This document shows positions 23,804-36,992 of a stretch of DNA of 64,000 nucleotides, piece after piece (position 1 is the first letter of the stretch; the number at the start of each line of letters is the position of its first letter). The notes under the pieces are model-generated. The model saw only the letters and a list, made by a program, of their open reading frames with translations, was not told where the DNA came from and did not search any database. The stretch covers positions 157,309,753 to 157,373,752 of the forward strand of contig NC_133123.1 in the NCBI RefSeq assembly GCF_033568475.1, given 5' to 3'. A program made the translations under genes and the position numbers. The stretch comes from Henckelia pumila (Eukaryota; Streptophyta; Magnoliopsida; Lamiales; Gesneriaceae).

Positions 23804-26800
23804 TCAAAAGTACAAAGCAAACAACTCAGGATATTCCGCTTGCATACGACTTTCAGTTTCCCAAGTTGCTTTTTCAATGCCTCGGCGCTGCCACTGTACC
23901 ATCACAAGTGGTATAGTCTTGTTCCGAAGAACTTTCTCCTTCCTGTCTAGGATACGGATTGGTCGTTCAACAAAAGACAGATCTGGCTCTAGCTGAATTT
24001 CAGTAGACTGAATCACATGAGATTCATCAGCTATATACTGTCGAAGCAACGACACATGAAAAACATTATGTATACTGGAAATATTTGGCGGTAAAGCCAA
24101 ACGATATGCAACATCTCCAATCTTCTCCAGTATCTGGAAAGGTCCAATAAAACGAGGAGACAACTTGCCTTTCACGCCGAATCTCATCACCTTCCTGAAA
24201 GGTGATACTCGGAGAAACACATATTCACCAGGCTCAAACTGAAGTGGCCTGCGTCGAATATTAGCATAACTGGCTTGTCTATCTTGAGCAACTTTGATCC
24301 TATGCTTGATCAAATCTACCTTGTCTATAATCTACTGCACCAATTCAGGACCCTCGGCTTGTCGTTCTCCGACTTCATCCCAAAATAACGGAGTATGACA
24401 CCGTCGACCGTACAATGCCTCGAAAGGTGCCATATCGATACTACGATGATAACTGTTATTGTAGGCAAATTTGATCAAAGGTAACTGATCCTGCCAAGAT
24501 AAGCCAAAATCCATGACAGAAGAACGTAGCATATCCTCCAGCATACGAATCGTCCGCTCTGACTGCCCGTCAGTCTCCGGATGATATGCAGTGCTCAAAC
24601 TCAGAGTGGTACCCAACGCCTCCTGAAAACTACCCCAAAAACGTGAGGTAAATTGCGGGTCTCTATCACTGACTATGCTCACTGGAATCCCATGTAATCG
24701 CACTATCTCCTGGATGTATAAACGTGTCATGCGATCATAAGAATACTCCCTGTTATAAGGAATAAAGTGTGCTGATTTCGTCAAACGGTCAACAACGACC
24801 CAGATAGCATTACACTGACGTGACGTCATAGGTAAGTGGGTGACAAAATCCATAGTTACGTGCTCCCACTTCCATTCGAGAATCTCAAGATTCTGCAGTA
24901 ATCCACCTGGTCGTCGATGTTCAGCCTTGACCTATTGACAAACCAAAAATCTTGAAACAAATTGATACACACTTCGCTTCATCCCTTTCCACCAAAATCT
25001 AGTTCGCAAGTCCTTATACATTTTCATGCTTCCAGGATGGACTGATAATCGACTCCTGTGAGCTTGAGAAAGAATATCGTTCCTGAGCTCCGCATCATTA
25101 GGTACAACCACTCGATTAGATAGGCACAATGAACCATCTGCCTGAAAATGGAATCCAGATGTATTAACTCCATTGGCTAGACGTGCCAAACGCTGAGTCT
25201 TAACATCAGATATCTGAGCATCTCTGATCCGAGAATACAATGCTGGCTCAGATAGAATAGTATACAAACGAATCTCATTCCTCCCTTTCTTGTGCTTGAG
25301 CGTAAAACTCAATGAACAACACTCTTGAATCATATGAGATACTTCACTAGTCTGAAGTGCATAAAGTCTCACCTGCCGAATCAAGGCATCAGCGGTAAGA
25401 TTAACAAAACCTGGATGATATTTGATTTCACAATCATAATCCTTCAGAAGATCCATCCAGCGTCTCTGTCGCATATTCAACTCCGCCTGAGTGAATAAAT
25501 ACTTCAAACTCTTGTGATCCGTGAATATCTCAAATTTCTCGCCATAAAGATAATGCCTCCAGATCTTGAGCACAAATACAATGGCGGCTAACTTGAGATC
25601 ATGTACTGGATAATTACTCTCATGCGTCTTCAACTGTCGAGAAGCATAAGCAATAACATGTCCATGCTGTGTCAGAACACAACCTAACCCCTGACCAGAG
25701 GCATCAGTATAGACAACATAACCTCCTGATCCAGAAGGTAGAGCTAGCACAGGTGCAGTAGTAAGACGTCTCCGCAGCTCGTGAAATGACTCCTCACAAT
25801 CCGAGGACCATATGAAGGTAACATCTTTCCGAGTAAGCTGAGTCAAAGGCCTGGCCAACTGTGAAAAATTCTCGATGAACCGACGGTAATATCCCGCTAG
25901 ACCCAAGAAACTACGAATCTCAGCAACCGTCGTCGGTTGAGACCAGTTCAGCACTGCCTCTATCTTACTTGGATCAACAGATATTCCTTCACTAGAAATT
26001 ACATGACCGAGAAACACTACCCGATCAAGCCAAAATTCACACTTGCTCAATTTCGCATACAACTGCTTATCTCGTAACGTCTGTAAAACAATCCTTAGAT
26101 GCTGTGCATGCTCATCCTTGTTATGAAAATAGACAAGAATATCATCAATGAAGACGATGACAAATCTATCCAGATACTCTTGAAATATCTGATTCATCAG
26201 ATTCATAAAGACTGCCGGTGCATTCGTCAAACCGAATGGCATCACCAGAAATTCATAATGCCCGTATCTGGTCCTGAAAGCAGTCGTAGATATATCTGAG
26301 TCTCGTACCCGTATCTGATGGTATCCAGATCTCAGATCTATCTTAGAATAAAAAAAGTACCCTGTAGTTGGTCGAACAGATCATCAATCCGTGGTAAAGG
26401 ATACTTATTCTTGATGGTGACACGATTCAACTGCCTGTAATCAATACACAATCGCATCGATCCATCCTTTTTCTTGACAAATAACACAGGTGCTCCCCAC
26501 GGAGAAACACTCGGACGAATATATCCCTTATCAAGCAGATCCTGCAACTGCTGTTTCAATTTCCTCATCTTTGACGGTGCCAGACGATAAGGTGCTCGGG
26601 ATATAGGCGTAGTTCCTGGTACTAAATCAATACCAAATTCAACCTCTCGCACCGGAGGAAAACCAGGAATCTCATCAGGGAATATGTCAGGAAACTCGCT
26701 GACAACCGGTAACCGATCAATACCCGTACTACTCGTGGACATATCAACTGCATAGATGAGGTAGCCCTCCCCACCTGACTCCAAGATATGACATGCCTTC

Positions 26801-28335
26801 AGAGCCGAAACAAGTGGCATTGGAGGTCGCGCACCCTCACCATAAAAATACCAGCTATCACCCTCAGCAGGATGAAACTGTACCAGACGCTGATAACAAT
26901 CCACAGTAGCGTGATACAAAGTCACCATATCTATTCCCAAGATACAGTCAAAATCTGTCATTGCTAATATCATCAAATTAGCCGCTAACGCATTACCCTC
27001 AAACTCCAGAAGGCAACCCATAACTAGACGCTTAGTTACTATCTCTTGCTCCAACGGAGTAGATACAACTAAATCCATATCTAATGATACATAAGGTAAT
27101 CTATGTCTCTTAACAAAGCGACTAGAAATAAAGGAATGCGATGCTCCAGTATCAATTAATACAAGTGCAGGAATACCATATAACAGAAAGGTACCTGCCA
27201 ACATGCGATCGCTTCCCTCTGTAGCCTGCTCCTGAGACAGAGCAAACACCTGCCCTTGAGTCTGGGGACGATAACCAGAAGAACTCTGTGGTGCTGACTG
27301 CTGACGTGGAACAATAGAAGCCTGAGATCCAACCTGTGATCCTGATCCACTAGCAAGACCCATGCGCTGAGGACAATCTCTCCGCAGATGTCCCTGCTGA
27401 CCGCAAATATAACAAGCACCAGTAGCTCTCCGACATGAAGCTGCAGGATGCTTCCCTCCACAATGGCTACAGAATTCCTCTTTCTTCTTCTTCTTTCCGA
27501 AACGGAATGTACCTCGTGAACCACGAGAACCAGACGAAGTACTAGGAGTAGAAGAAGACGTAGGTACAGATTGCACAACAGATTGAGCTCGAGGCTCAAA
27601 ATATCCACTAGGCTGTGCTGACATCATCAACTGTGCCCGCCTGTTTCTAGTCTCCACAAGACGGCAACAGTTCACCAAAGTCTCAAAAGATACCGGGTCA
27701 TCACAGACAACAACCTGTGAGTAGATATCTTGGTTCAAACCTTGTAGAAAGATATCATACTTCGATGCATCACTCTCATTGATATGAGGACTGAAAGGTA
27801 GCAGATCAAGAAATCTTTGCTGATATTGATCAATAGTCATTGATCCTTGCCTCAAAGTAAGCAACTCCATCGATCGTGCTTGGCGAACAGCCGGAGGAAA
27901 ATACAGTTTCTGGAACTCCCGACAGAAATCCCCCCAAGTCACCTGTCCTCTCTCAGTACGTGCCTGAGCAGCTTTGGCATCCCACCAAAAACGTGCTCGA
28001 TCTTCTAGAACAAATTCTAGAACTTCCAATTTCTGATCCTCAGTACAATCGAAAGCACGAAAAGTACTCTCGAGTTTAGACATCCAGCTTCTAGCTTGTT
28101 CAGGATTCTCGCCTCCCACCAAGGGTTTCGGTCCTACTTGCATGAATTTATTGATAGAGTAGCGACGTCTACCCTCATGATGACGATGTTGATCATCATG
28201 ATGGCGGTGATGACAATGATGATGACCACCTCCCTGGCCAATACTACCGTGACTCTTGTCAGCCATATCCTGAAAAGAATTGCACATTAAAATCCCAAAT
28301 GCGCAAGAATTACTCAAGACTAAACTAAATCCCAA
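23804..28335 (-). pseudogene. Gypsy gag-pol region
   Basis: Reading 5' to 3' on the minus strand there are: a retrotransposon gag domain ([15 protein letters not shown]), a CCHC knuckle ([14 protein letters not shown]), an aspartic protease ([12 protein letters not shown]), reverse transcriptase ([20 protein letters not shown] and the FIDDILVY active site), RNase H ([13 protein letters not shown]), an integrase with an HHCC finger and a core containing IVSDRDPQFTS and YHPETDGQSERT, and a C-terminal chromodomain-like block (VQWQRRGIEKATWE). All parts are present in canonical order; a few breaks make it a fossil. Confidence 0.93.
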
Positions 28336-28359
28336 GTACTAATCCCAAAATCTATGCAT

Positions 28360-28375
28360 GCTCTGATACCAAAAA
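28360..28375 (-). promoter_or_regulatory. Gypsy primer-binding site
   Basis: Just inside the 5' LTR the sense strand reads TTTTTGGTATCAGAGC. TGGTATCAGAGC is complementary to the 3' end of initiator tRNA-Met. Confidence 0.9.
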
Positions 28376-29844
28376 TGTAGTGACCCTGCATGGAATCACC
28401 TACTAACTGGCAACTAATAGCATGCATTAAACTTAATACAGCAAAATACTTAACAGAGTAAAAACGTGCGGAAACATAATCCATAATTTACATATCAGCT
28501 TAGTAAATAATCCAGGCTTAATACTGTAGTGATACAACCAAATCAAAAACTTAAACAGTAAACATTATACAGCTATATCAAATCCTGCTGTATAATAAAA
28601 TCCTCAAGGCTCCTGCTCCCTAGTCCTGCCTTGAACTACCAGCTCCGTCCATCCTGCGACCTGCCCCATGGAATAGGGTGTCCAAGATAACAACTAGGAC
28701 GTGAGCGCTAACGCCCAGTACATAGACATGAGTAAACATATGCATATAATGCATGCAACATGATGACTGGTACAGGGTCATCTGAAAAGTCATGCTCAGA
28801 ACCGGCGCCACATGAGTGCTGCCATCGCACGGATCAACCTTTGGGTGCAACCACACTCGTCTAGTATACCAGAGTAGACAGACATAAATGCCCCCGCCGT
28901 CGCGGTACTCTCAGTGACAGACTATCGAGTATAGAGCTGAGCGGCTCTATAATCAGGTATATCAAGGTATAGGCTCAACGTGTATATGCACATGACATAT
29001 GAGTATAGAAAGCGATAAATCATACATCATGCCATATAATAATGCCAAATAAATGCAACATATAAACATGTATACTCGCTGGCAATCTCAGTCAATGTGT
29101 ACGTACCTCTAGGTTAGTTCAAGTAAAGTAGGATCCTAGGTTCCAAGCCTATATTCAAAAGTTCACCGTATCACTACATAAATTCTATAAGCCTTAACTA
29201 AGCTAATAAGTACTCCTAAAACTTAAATAGATTCCCGGACCATACCTTCGTCCGTAGTTAGCCCTTTGAAGTCGCTAGTCCCGGATGACTATAACCACAC
29301 CTTGGTTATTCCAGAACCTCTATTATAACCGATAGGGCCCTCAAGTGTATATCTCACACTATATAACTGAAGAAAGAAACTCGGGAATTCGTATTTCAAA
29401 ATGAAATCGAACGAGACCTATTTATAGGCAAAATTCCCGGCCAGGATCGGAACTTCCGATTTCAGGATCGGAGCTTTCGATCCAGCTCATTGCGTGCATG
29501 CAAGACACGCCAGGGTCGGAACTTCCGATCGGGCGATCGGAGCTTCCGATCTGCTCTACGTTCAACACTTGTCAAAACTCGCGGCTGAGTCATCGGGCAA
29601 AGCTGGCAGCCGGAGATCGAAACTTCCGTTCCTGGATCGAAGCTTCCGATCTCGGTGCTTCCGATGAGCTTCCGAAGTGGTTAGGATCGGAACTTCCGAT
29701 CTGGGTTCGGAGCTTCCGATCCGGCCCAAAGTCAAAAACCCATATTCTCTTCCGAAGTCCAATAATACTCCGAAATTGATTAATTACCAACCCTTAATCA
29801 TGTTTAACATATTATTATCTTAAAATGAAATCTGGGTTACTACA
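28376..29844 (-). repeat. Gypsy 5' LTR
   Basis: 1,469 bp and about 98% identical to 22215-23683. It holds the same palindrome array (29444-29722). Confidence 0.95.
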
Positions 29845-29849
29845 GCAAC

Positions 29850-30905
29850 AACAGTAGAATAGAGCTGTCGAAGCTTCAAAAAATCAATCAAATTGTACCT
29901 ATCATAGGAGAGTACATCAATGTTCCTCTCATCCAGTAGACCTCTATGAGCGAGGAGAGGCCAAACAATGGCAGCATCACTAGAATAAAACATGATGGAA
30001 TGAGCAGCATCCATGCCATAGTCCTCATCAACAGTGTTGTCTGTGGTGTTGTCAGCACCAACAGCAACACGGGCATCAGCAGTAGACACAACCTCCTGGT
30101 CCAGAGGCCATTCATCAGCATCTATGCTGGAAATATCTTCAGAGTCTTCTTCATCTCCAATATCAGCACTCTTATCGGAAGAGTCAGCATCAGAGTCGGC
30201 AGAAGAAGAAGAGGAAGAATGATCATTAGCTTGATGGGCTTTGTTTGCAGCAAACTCCTCCATCATCTCAGCATCAGGCTCATCATCGGAGAGATGAGCA
30301 GAGGGAGGAACAGACGAGGAAGCCTTTCCTTGCTTCAGGCTTTCCAAAATTTGTGCCAAGGTGGCATCTTCATCGGAACCAGCAGGTTCCTGAGGTGCAG
30401 CTTTTTCAGGAGCATCCTTAGGCGGAGCATCACCAGAAGTGCTTGAATCATCACTCTCAGATGCAGATTCAACAATAGGAGCAGAGGCAGAGGCAGCAGC
30501 AGAACTAGAGGGTTTCTTCCTCGCCACAAATTCGTAGTTGGCATCATCAGAATCGTCGCCGGAGCTGCGATCTTCTTCAGCCATGGAGATGCGAGGACCC
30601 TTGTAAAACCTTTTAGACTGGGTGAAATCAGGGTTGTAACCTGCCTGCCTTTTTGATCGGCGAGCCATCAGTTGAGGAGGATTAACCCTATTCAAAACGG
30701 AGAAATCAGGAGGATTCTCCAAATCAATAGCGTTCCCTGGTTCTCCCGACATGAGAACAGCAAGAGGAACGGATTCCATGGGTACTGGAACGATCGGCAG
30801 AGAAGGGGTGGAAGTTGGGTTCTCCGGTGTTGCAACACTGGCGGCAACATCGGGTTCTTTATGGCCTATCTCGCTTCTAATATCCTGTGGATCAAAGCCT
30901 GCCAT
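29850..30905 (-). pseudogene. Sirevirus env-like ORF, proximal part
   Basis: A minus-strand frame starts MAGFDPQDIRSEIGHKE and runs to the gypsy border. It is rich in Pro, Ser and acidic residues, with long Ser/Asp runs around the middle, and resembles the variable N-terminal part of the third ORF of Sireviruses. It is interrupted by the nested element. Treated as a fossil part. Confidence 0.65.
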
Positions 30906-32105
30906 GGCAAATAAAAATTTTATAGAAAGAAGGATGTAGGGTTTGCAGAAGACTTGATTGGGAATAAAGCAAATTGAGAAGATGATAATGCCCGATAATC
31001 ACGAAAACTTATATATAGAACCCTTATCACAAACGGTAATATTCTCCTAACAAACCCATAATTACCCTGATCCCTGATCTCCCTCAAGTTACAACGGTAA
31101 CTTTCCTAAACGGCCAAAATTTTAAAAGCCGAGATTTAAGAGATAAAATCTCATAAATAAGGCAATAATCCGAGATAAATATTTCAGCTCAAATCTTCCA
31201 GAATTACCTCCACATCAGCCTAACTCCACTGAAAGAAAAGGCAATCACAAAAATTCAATTTTTAGTAAATAGGGTAAATCATCAAAATTCGTCTATTTAG
31301 AACCTTACCCAAAAACAGAACCCTATTAACAAAAATACATATGCATGGCCTATTTTATGCCTAAACAAAATGTAATATAAAATAAGAATGCAATCACAAG
31401 CAAACAATATATTGACAAGTGTAGTGTTGCCTCTCATGTTGCCAACATCATCAAAAACACCATAGTTTTTCAAAAAGCATTTGAGATTACCCTTGTTTTC
31501 AGAAAAATTCCAGAAGTGGTAGCCTGCACACTAAAAGAACAGTCTTCATTGGACTCAATTAGGTAGCTTTTTCCATTTTTTTCCGATTATTTATAAAGCT
31601 TGTAAATATGACATTGGTCATCAAACTTTAAAAAAACTGAACACTGAATTTGCAAAACCACCGTTCACATGGGACAAGAACATGGAATACACGTACATCC
31701 CTCAACTACTTAGTGGTTTAGTCAGAGTTCGATTTGCAAGGGTCAGTGTGTTTCAATAAATATTTTGCAGAAAAACTTGGCATCGATTGAATCAATGAAA
31801 CAGAGATTTAAACACTACACATAACAGAGTGAGTGTAGAATGCCTAAGATCCTAAAAATGCATGACAAGAAAAACAACAGTGTTGTCGGTAGTGTTGTAA
31901 CACCGCAGACAACATATGCAAAGGATTATAATGCACACATGCTGAGAGACCTCCGAAGAGTTGAGAATCTATCATGATCTAATGCTTTAGTAAAAATTTC
32001 TGCCAATTGGTTATTGGTTCCAACAAACTCCATTCGAATCATATTTTTTTCTACCAAATCTCGAATAAAGTGATGACGAATGTCAATGTGTTTTGTGCGT
32101 GAGTG
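30906..32105 (-). other. Sirevirus spacer between RNase H and env-like ORF
   Basis: A non-coding stretch inside the element. It carries two copies of the dyad motif (31421 and 31877) and several A-rich tracts. Confidence 0.6.
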
Positions 32106-35100
32106 TTAAACTGGATTCTTTGATATATCAATAGCACTCGAATTATCACAATAAACAATGGGGGGTTCACTCTTAAAACCATAATCTTCAATCATTTGGT
32201 TCATCCAAAGAAGTTGTGAACAACAACTTTCGGCTGCCACATATTCAGATTCAGCAGTCGAAAGTGACACATAATTTTGCTTACGACTATACCATGAAAC
32301 CAAATTATTGCCAAGGTAAAAACACTCACCCGTAGTGCTCTTTCTATCATTCACATCACCAGCCCAATCAGCATCACTAAAACCTACAAGATTAGTGTTG
32401 GTTTCCCTCGTATACCACAATCCCAAATCCAGTGTACCCGAAACATATTTCAAAATTCTCATCACAGCTTTTAAATGGGTTACCTTTGGATCAGATTGGC
32501 ACCTAGCACATAAACACACACTGAACATGATATCCGGACGACTAGCAGTCAAGTACAAAAGACTTCCTATCATGCTGCGATACATGGTGTTGTCAACACC
32601 AGCCGCAACACTGTCTTTTCCTAATTTTTCACTCGAGCCCATAGGAGTTTTCATGTTCTAAACATTCTCTTTGCAAAACTTTTTCACCAAATTCTTTGCA
32701 TACTTACTTTGACAAAGAAAAATCCCATCATTTGATTGTTTAACTTGCAGTCCAAGGAAAAAAGTTAATTCTCCTACCATGCTCATTTCAAACGTAGAAG
32801 ACATGCATTCAACAAAACTATCAACATGCTTTTGAGAAGAAGCGCCAAATATAATGTCATCCACATAGACTTGACAAATAAGAATTTCACCTTTGGCCTT
32901 TTGAATAAAAAGGGTTTTGTCAACCTCACCTCGTTTGAAGCCAATTTCGAGCAAATACTCGGTCAACCTACCATACCATGCTCGTGGAGCTTGCTTCAAG
33001 CCATAGAATGCCTTCTTCAACTTGTAAACATGATCCAAGTGGTGTGGATCCTCAAAGCCTTTGGGTTGCTTCACATACACTTCCTCATTTAAAATACCAT
33101 TAAAAAACGCACTCTTCACATCCATTTGGTAAAGTTTTATACCCATATGACATGCAATAGCTAGCAATAGTCGGACTGACTCAATGCGGGCAACAGGAGC
33201 GAATGTCTCATCAAAATCAACCCCCTCAACCTGCGTATACCCTTGAGCAACCAACCTTGCTTTGTTCCTAATGATGTTTCCTGATTCATCGGTTTTATTT
33301 TTAAAAATCCATTTTGTACCAATAACATTACCATGATCAGGAGGTGAAACCAAAAACCACACATCATTTCGGACAAATTGCTCAAGTTCTTCATGCATGA
33401 CATTTACCCAAAATTCATCATTCAAAGCATCATTGACATTCTTGGGTTCAATATTGGAAACAAAACAGGAATGCATTACCTATGAGTACACGGAACTCAT
33501 GCATACTAACCCAACCAACTTGCGGTAGTCAACTTTGTCCTTAGCTCGGGTTTACCTTGTTCCATGAACATCTCCAATAATTTGTGATGATGGATGATTC
33601 TTCTGTATCTTGCTTGGAATGTCCTTTTCAGTAATCATCTCAGCTTCCTCAATACTTTGGGAATTTTCCTCATGGACAGTTTCTGGAGGAACCAGTGTTG
33701 TGTTTGGTGTTGTAACATCCGGGACAACACTGTGTTCTTCGGGAGGAATTTCCAGCAAGCCTTCAATATCATCTTCAGTAGTTTTTTCTTTGAGATCTGC
33801 ACCATCATAAAAAACAACATTAATAGATTCCATAATTGTTCTGGTCCTAAGGTTATACATCCTATATGCACGACTATTAGTAGAATAACCAAGGAACAAA
33901 CACTTATCACTTTTGGAATCAAATTTTGGTAGGTGATTTCTATCATTCAAAACATAGCATACACAGCCAAAGATATGAAAATAAGTGAGATTTGGCTTCT
34001 TTCCCATGAGAATTTCATAGGAAGTCATCGAAGAACCACTTCTCAAATACACACAATTGGAAATATGACATTCTGTGTTTAATGCTTCTACCCAAAATCT
34101 CTTGGAGATATTTTTTGAGCTCATTATCACCCTAGCCATCTCCTGCAACGTCCTATTATTCCTTTCGGCAATTCCATTCCGTTGAGGAGTTTTTGGAGCA
34201 GAGAACTCCTGTGAGATGCCCTTCTTATCACACAAAAAAAAAAGATGAGTTCTCAAACTCCTTTCCATGATCAGTTCTGATCCTTGCTACAGTCAAAGTA
34301 TGTAGGTTAGTAATCTTGGTAAACAACTTCTTAAAAACATCAAAAGTATCTGATTTTTCTCTAAGAAACCTTACCCATGTAAAACGAGAAAAATCATCAA
34401 CACATACCAAGGAATACCTTTTACCTCCATAGCTTTTGACTTCCATAGGACCCATTAAATCCATGTGAAAAAGTTCAAGACACCGTGTTGTCCCACAGTG
34501 TTGTAACATGGGATGCGCAACACGGGTTTGCTTACCTTTTTGGCATGCACCACAAACATATGGAACACCAGACTTTAGATTTGGAAGACCTCTGACAGCT
34601 TCAAACTTACTCAGATTTTTTAAGGTCTTGAAATTCACATGTCCAAGCTTTTGGTGCCATAGACTAAACTCATCAACCTTTGAGTGTCTACATGCCAATT
34701 CCTCACCAAGTTGGTAGCAATTATCCACTGATCTTGTACTTGTTATAACACAATGATTAGTATTATCAAAAACTTCACAAGTATTCTTATCAAACTTCAC
34801 ATGCAAGTCGTCATCACACAGTTGACTTATTGAAATTAAGTTTGCATTAAGTCCTTCAACGTGTAAGATGTTATGAAGCTTTGGAAACCCTTCCACATTG
34901 AGTGTTCCTTTGCCAACAATTCTTTCCTTTGCACCACCTCCATAGGTCACTCTACCACCATTTTGTTCAACGTAATCAGTGAGGTGATCTTTCAAGCCTG
35001 TCATGTGCCGAGAGCTTCCACTATCAAAATACCAATTACCTGCAGTGTTAGCTTTCAAGGAAGTATAAATAACAAAACATCTAACATCAGGCTTTTGTAT

Positions 35101-35193
35101 CCAAACTTTCTTCACAGTGGGCCTCTTTCTTCCAGTGTTGCTCTTGGTGTTGGGCAACACGGGGGGCAACACCTGCTTAGATTCCCACAACAC
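32106..35193 (-). pseudogene. Sirevirus pol region
   Basis: In 5'-3' order on the minus strand: protease-like WYFDSGSSRHMTG; a GAG pre-integrase finger (HQKLGHVNFKTL); an integrase core (HMDLMGPMEVKSYGGKRY and KTPQRNGIAERNNRT); reverse transcriptase (YQMDVKSAFFNG, GLKQAPRAWY, YVDDIIFG); and RNase H (DADWAGDVNDRKSTTG, STAESEYVA). The order integrase before reverse transcriptase defines Ty1/Copia. The region has several breaks and is treated as a fossil. Confidence 0.93.
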
Positions 35194-35305
35194 ATAGTCA
35201 TTCTTCAGCTTTCGACAAAAAAGTCTGATATGACCAGATTTGAGACAATAGTGACATACAAAAGGACGCTTCCATTGTTTTGGCTTAGGGACAGAAACAT
35301 TCTTT

Positions 35306-36920
35306 TCAACAATGGCCTTTCGAAGCAGTTGAAGGATGGTTCAAGGAATCATTACCTTCCTTCACAAACACTGGTGTTTTGGAAGATTCACCAGTTTCAA
35401 AAACACTTTCTTTAAAACCAAGACCAAACTTATCATTTTTACCCATAGTCAAAATGGAATTAAGTTTGCTTGAACTGGAATTAAATTTATCAAGTGTTGT
35501 TTTTACTCTTTCAAGTTCAGAATTCAGCAACCCTAATTCCAGATCTTTCTTACTCATGAGAACTTCCAATCTAGCCATAGCAGCTTTCAATTCAGTATTC
35601 TCTTTTGTGAGGGTTGTGTTCAACTCATTCCTCTTGTTCCAATCATAGTATAACTCTTCATAGAGTTTTTTAATACCTTCCAGAGTATAAGGATCAGCTA
35701 CCTGTTCTTCATGATTATTGGAATTATCAAGGTTAGAAGCAACAAAACAAACAGATTTTTGAACTGTGTTGCGTCCAGATGTTGCAACACCGGAGCCAAC
35801 ACCGAGTGGATTGATCTGAAAATTTTTCTTACTTTCCAGTAAAGCAGTAAAAGATATGAGATCTGCCTGTTCAACCTTTTCTTGTTCTTCTTCCGAATCA
35901 TCATCACTTAGAGACACATTCATACCTTTCCGAAGGCGATTTGCGCATTCATAAGCATAGTGGCCATATCCCTTACATTCCCTGCATTGAACATTATCAA
36001 AATTTTTACTTGAGGACTCAACCTTACCTTCATACCTTTGTCGAGATCCCCGAGTAGCAGCAGGTTTTTGAGGCTTCTCTGAAGTAGGCAGTTAAGGGAA
36101 TTTTGAAGGTTGTGTACCTTTTACATCCTTCTTTTCTTTCATTACCTTAAGATAATCAGTGAATTTCTTCGAGATCAAAGCAATTGAATTCTCTTCAAGA
36201 TCAGATTCCTTTAATTCCTGTTGAACTTCAGAAAAATCATTGTAAACATCATTAGATACTTGAAAGGCAATAAACTTACCTTTTGAGTCATCTTCGGCTT
36301 CCAACTCCATCTCATAGGTGCGAAGAGAACTAATTAACTCATCCAAACCCATTATAGATGTATCTTTTGATTCATCTATAGCACAAACCTTGGTGTGAAA
36401 TCTTTTGGGGACAGAACGAAGCACTTTGGATACAAGTCTCTCGTTTGAAATAGGATCACCAAGAACAGACGCTTCATTTGCAAGGCTCTTCAATCTTCCA
36501 ATATATTCCATGATGGTCTCAGATTCCTCCATTCTCATTTTCTCAAATTTTGAAGTTATGAGACGCATCCTTGTTTTCTTAACACTTGCCGAGCCTTCAC
36601 AGTGGGTTTGCAGTTTCTTTCAAGCATCACTAGCACAAGTACAAGTACCAATTAGATTAAACATATTCATATCAACAGAAACAAACATAGCATTAAGAGC
36701 TTTAGCGTTATAAATAGCCGCAGTATTCTCCTCGGCTGTCCATTGTGATCTTGGCTTTGGTCCTGGTACATCATCATCTCTCATAGGTGGTGACCAGCCG
36801 TCAAGAACACGTTGCCAAGCCCTGGACTAAATGGATTGGATGTACATGCTCATCTTCAATTTCCAAGGGCCGTAATTTGTTTCATCCAAAATAGGTGGAC
36901 GAATTGCACTTGTGTACGGA
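35306..36920 (-). pseudogene. Sirevirus gag region
   Basis: It contains a UBN2-type gag segment (KVLRSVPKRFHTKV), a CCHC knuckle (CRECKGYGHYAYEC, about 35945-35990) and a coiled-coil-rich C-terminal part (KKDLELGLLNSELERVKTTL), followed by the protease region. Typical of Sirevirus gag. Broken. Confidence 0.85.
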
Positions 36921-36974
36921 GTGTCCATAACTAACCTGTAACACAAACCAGGAACTCACTTAGTAAAGTCAAGT

Positions 36975-36992
36975 GGTGGCTCTGATGCCACG
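36975..36992 (-). promoter_or_regulatory. Sirevirus primer-binding site
   Basis: The sense strand reads TGGCATCAGAGCCACC two bases inside the 5' LTR. It matches the initiator tRNA-Met primer site (TGGTATCAGAGC) with one change. Confidence 0.85.

Larger units (their letters stand above)
22215..29844 (-). mobile_element. Ty3/gypsy chromovirus (Tekay/Del-like) nested in the Sirevirus
   Basis: A 7,630-bp element on the minus strand with 1,469-bp LTRs at both ends (22215-23683 and 28376-29844) and a perfect GCAAC target duplication (22210-22214 and 29845-29849). The LTRs begin TGTAGTGACC and end GGTTACTACA. The order is gag, protease, reverse transcriptase, RNase H, integrase and a chromodomain-like tail, which places it among chromoviruses, most like the Tekay group. 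The LTRs differ at about 27 sites (about 1.8%), nearly all transitions, implying an insertion under about one million years ago on a grass rate. Complete in layout but with a few coding breaks. Confidence 0.93.

Noticed and set aside
21279-30905. Host genes for the acidic proteins on each side of the gypsy element
   Set aside because: Both lie between the Sirevirus RNase H and its 3' LTR, share the element's dyad motif, and fit an env-like third ORF.
34873-35415. 180-codon plus-strand ORF in the Copia element
   Set aside because: Antisense to pol; composition and position fit a shadow frame.
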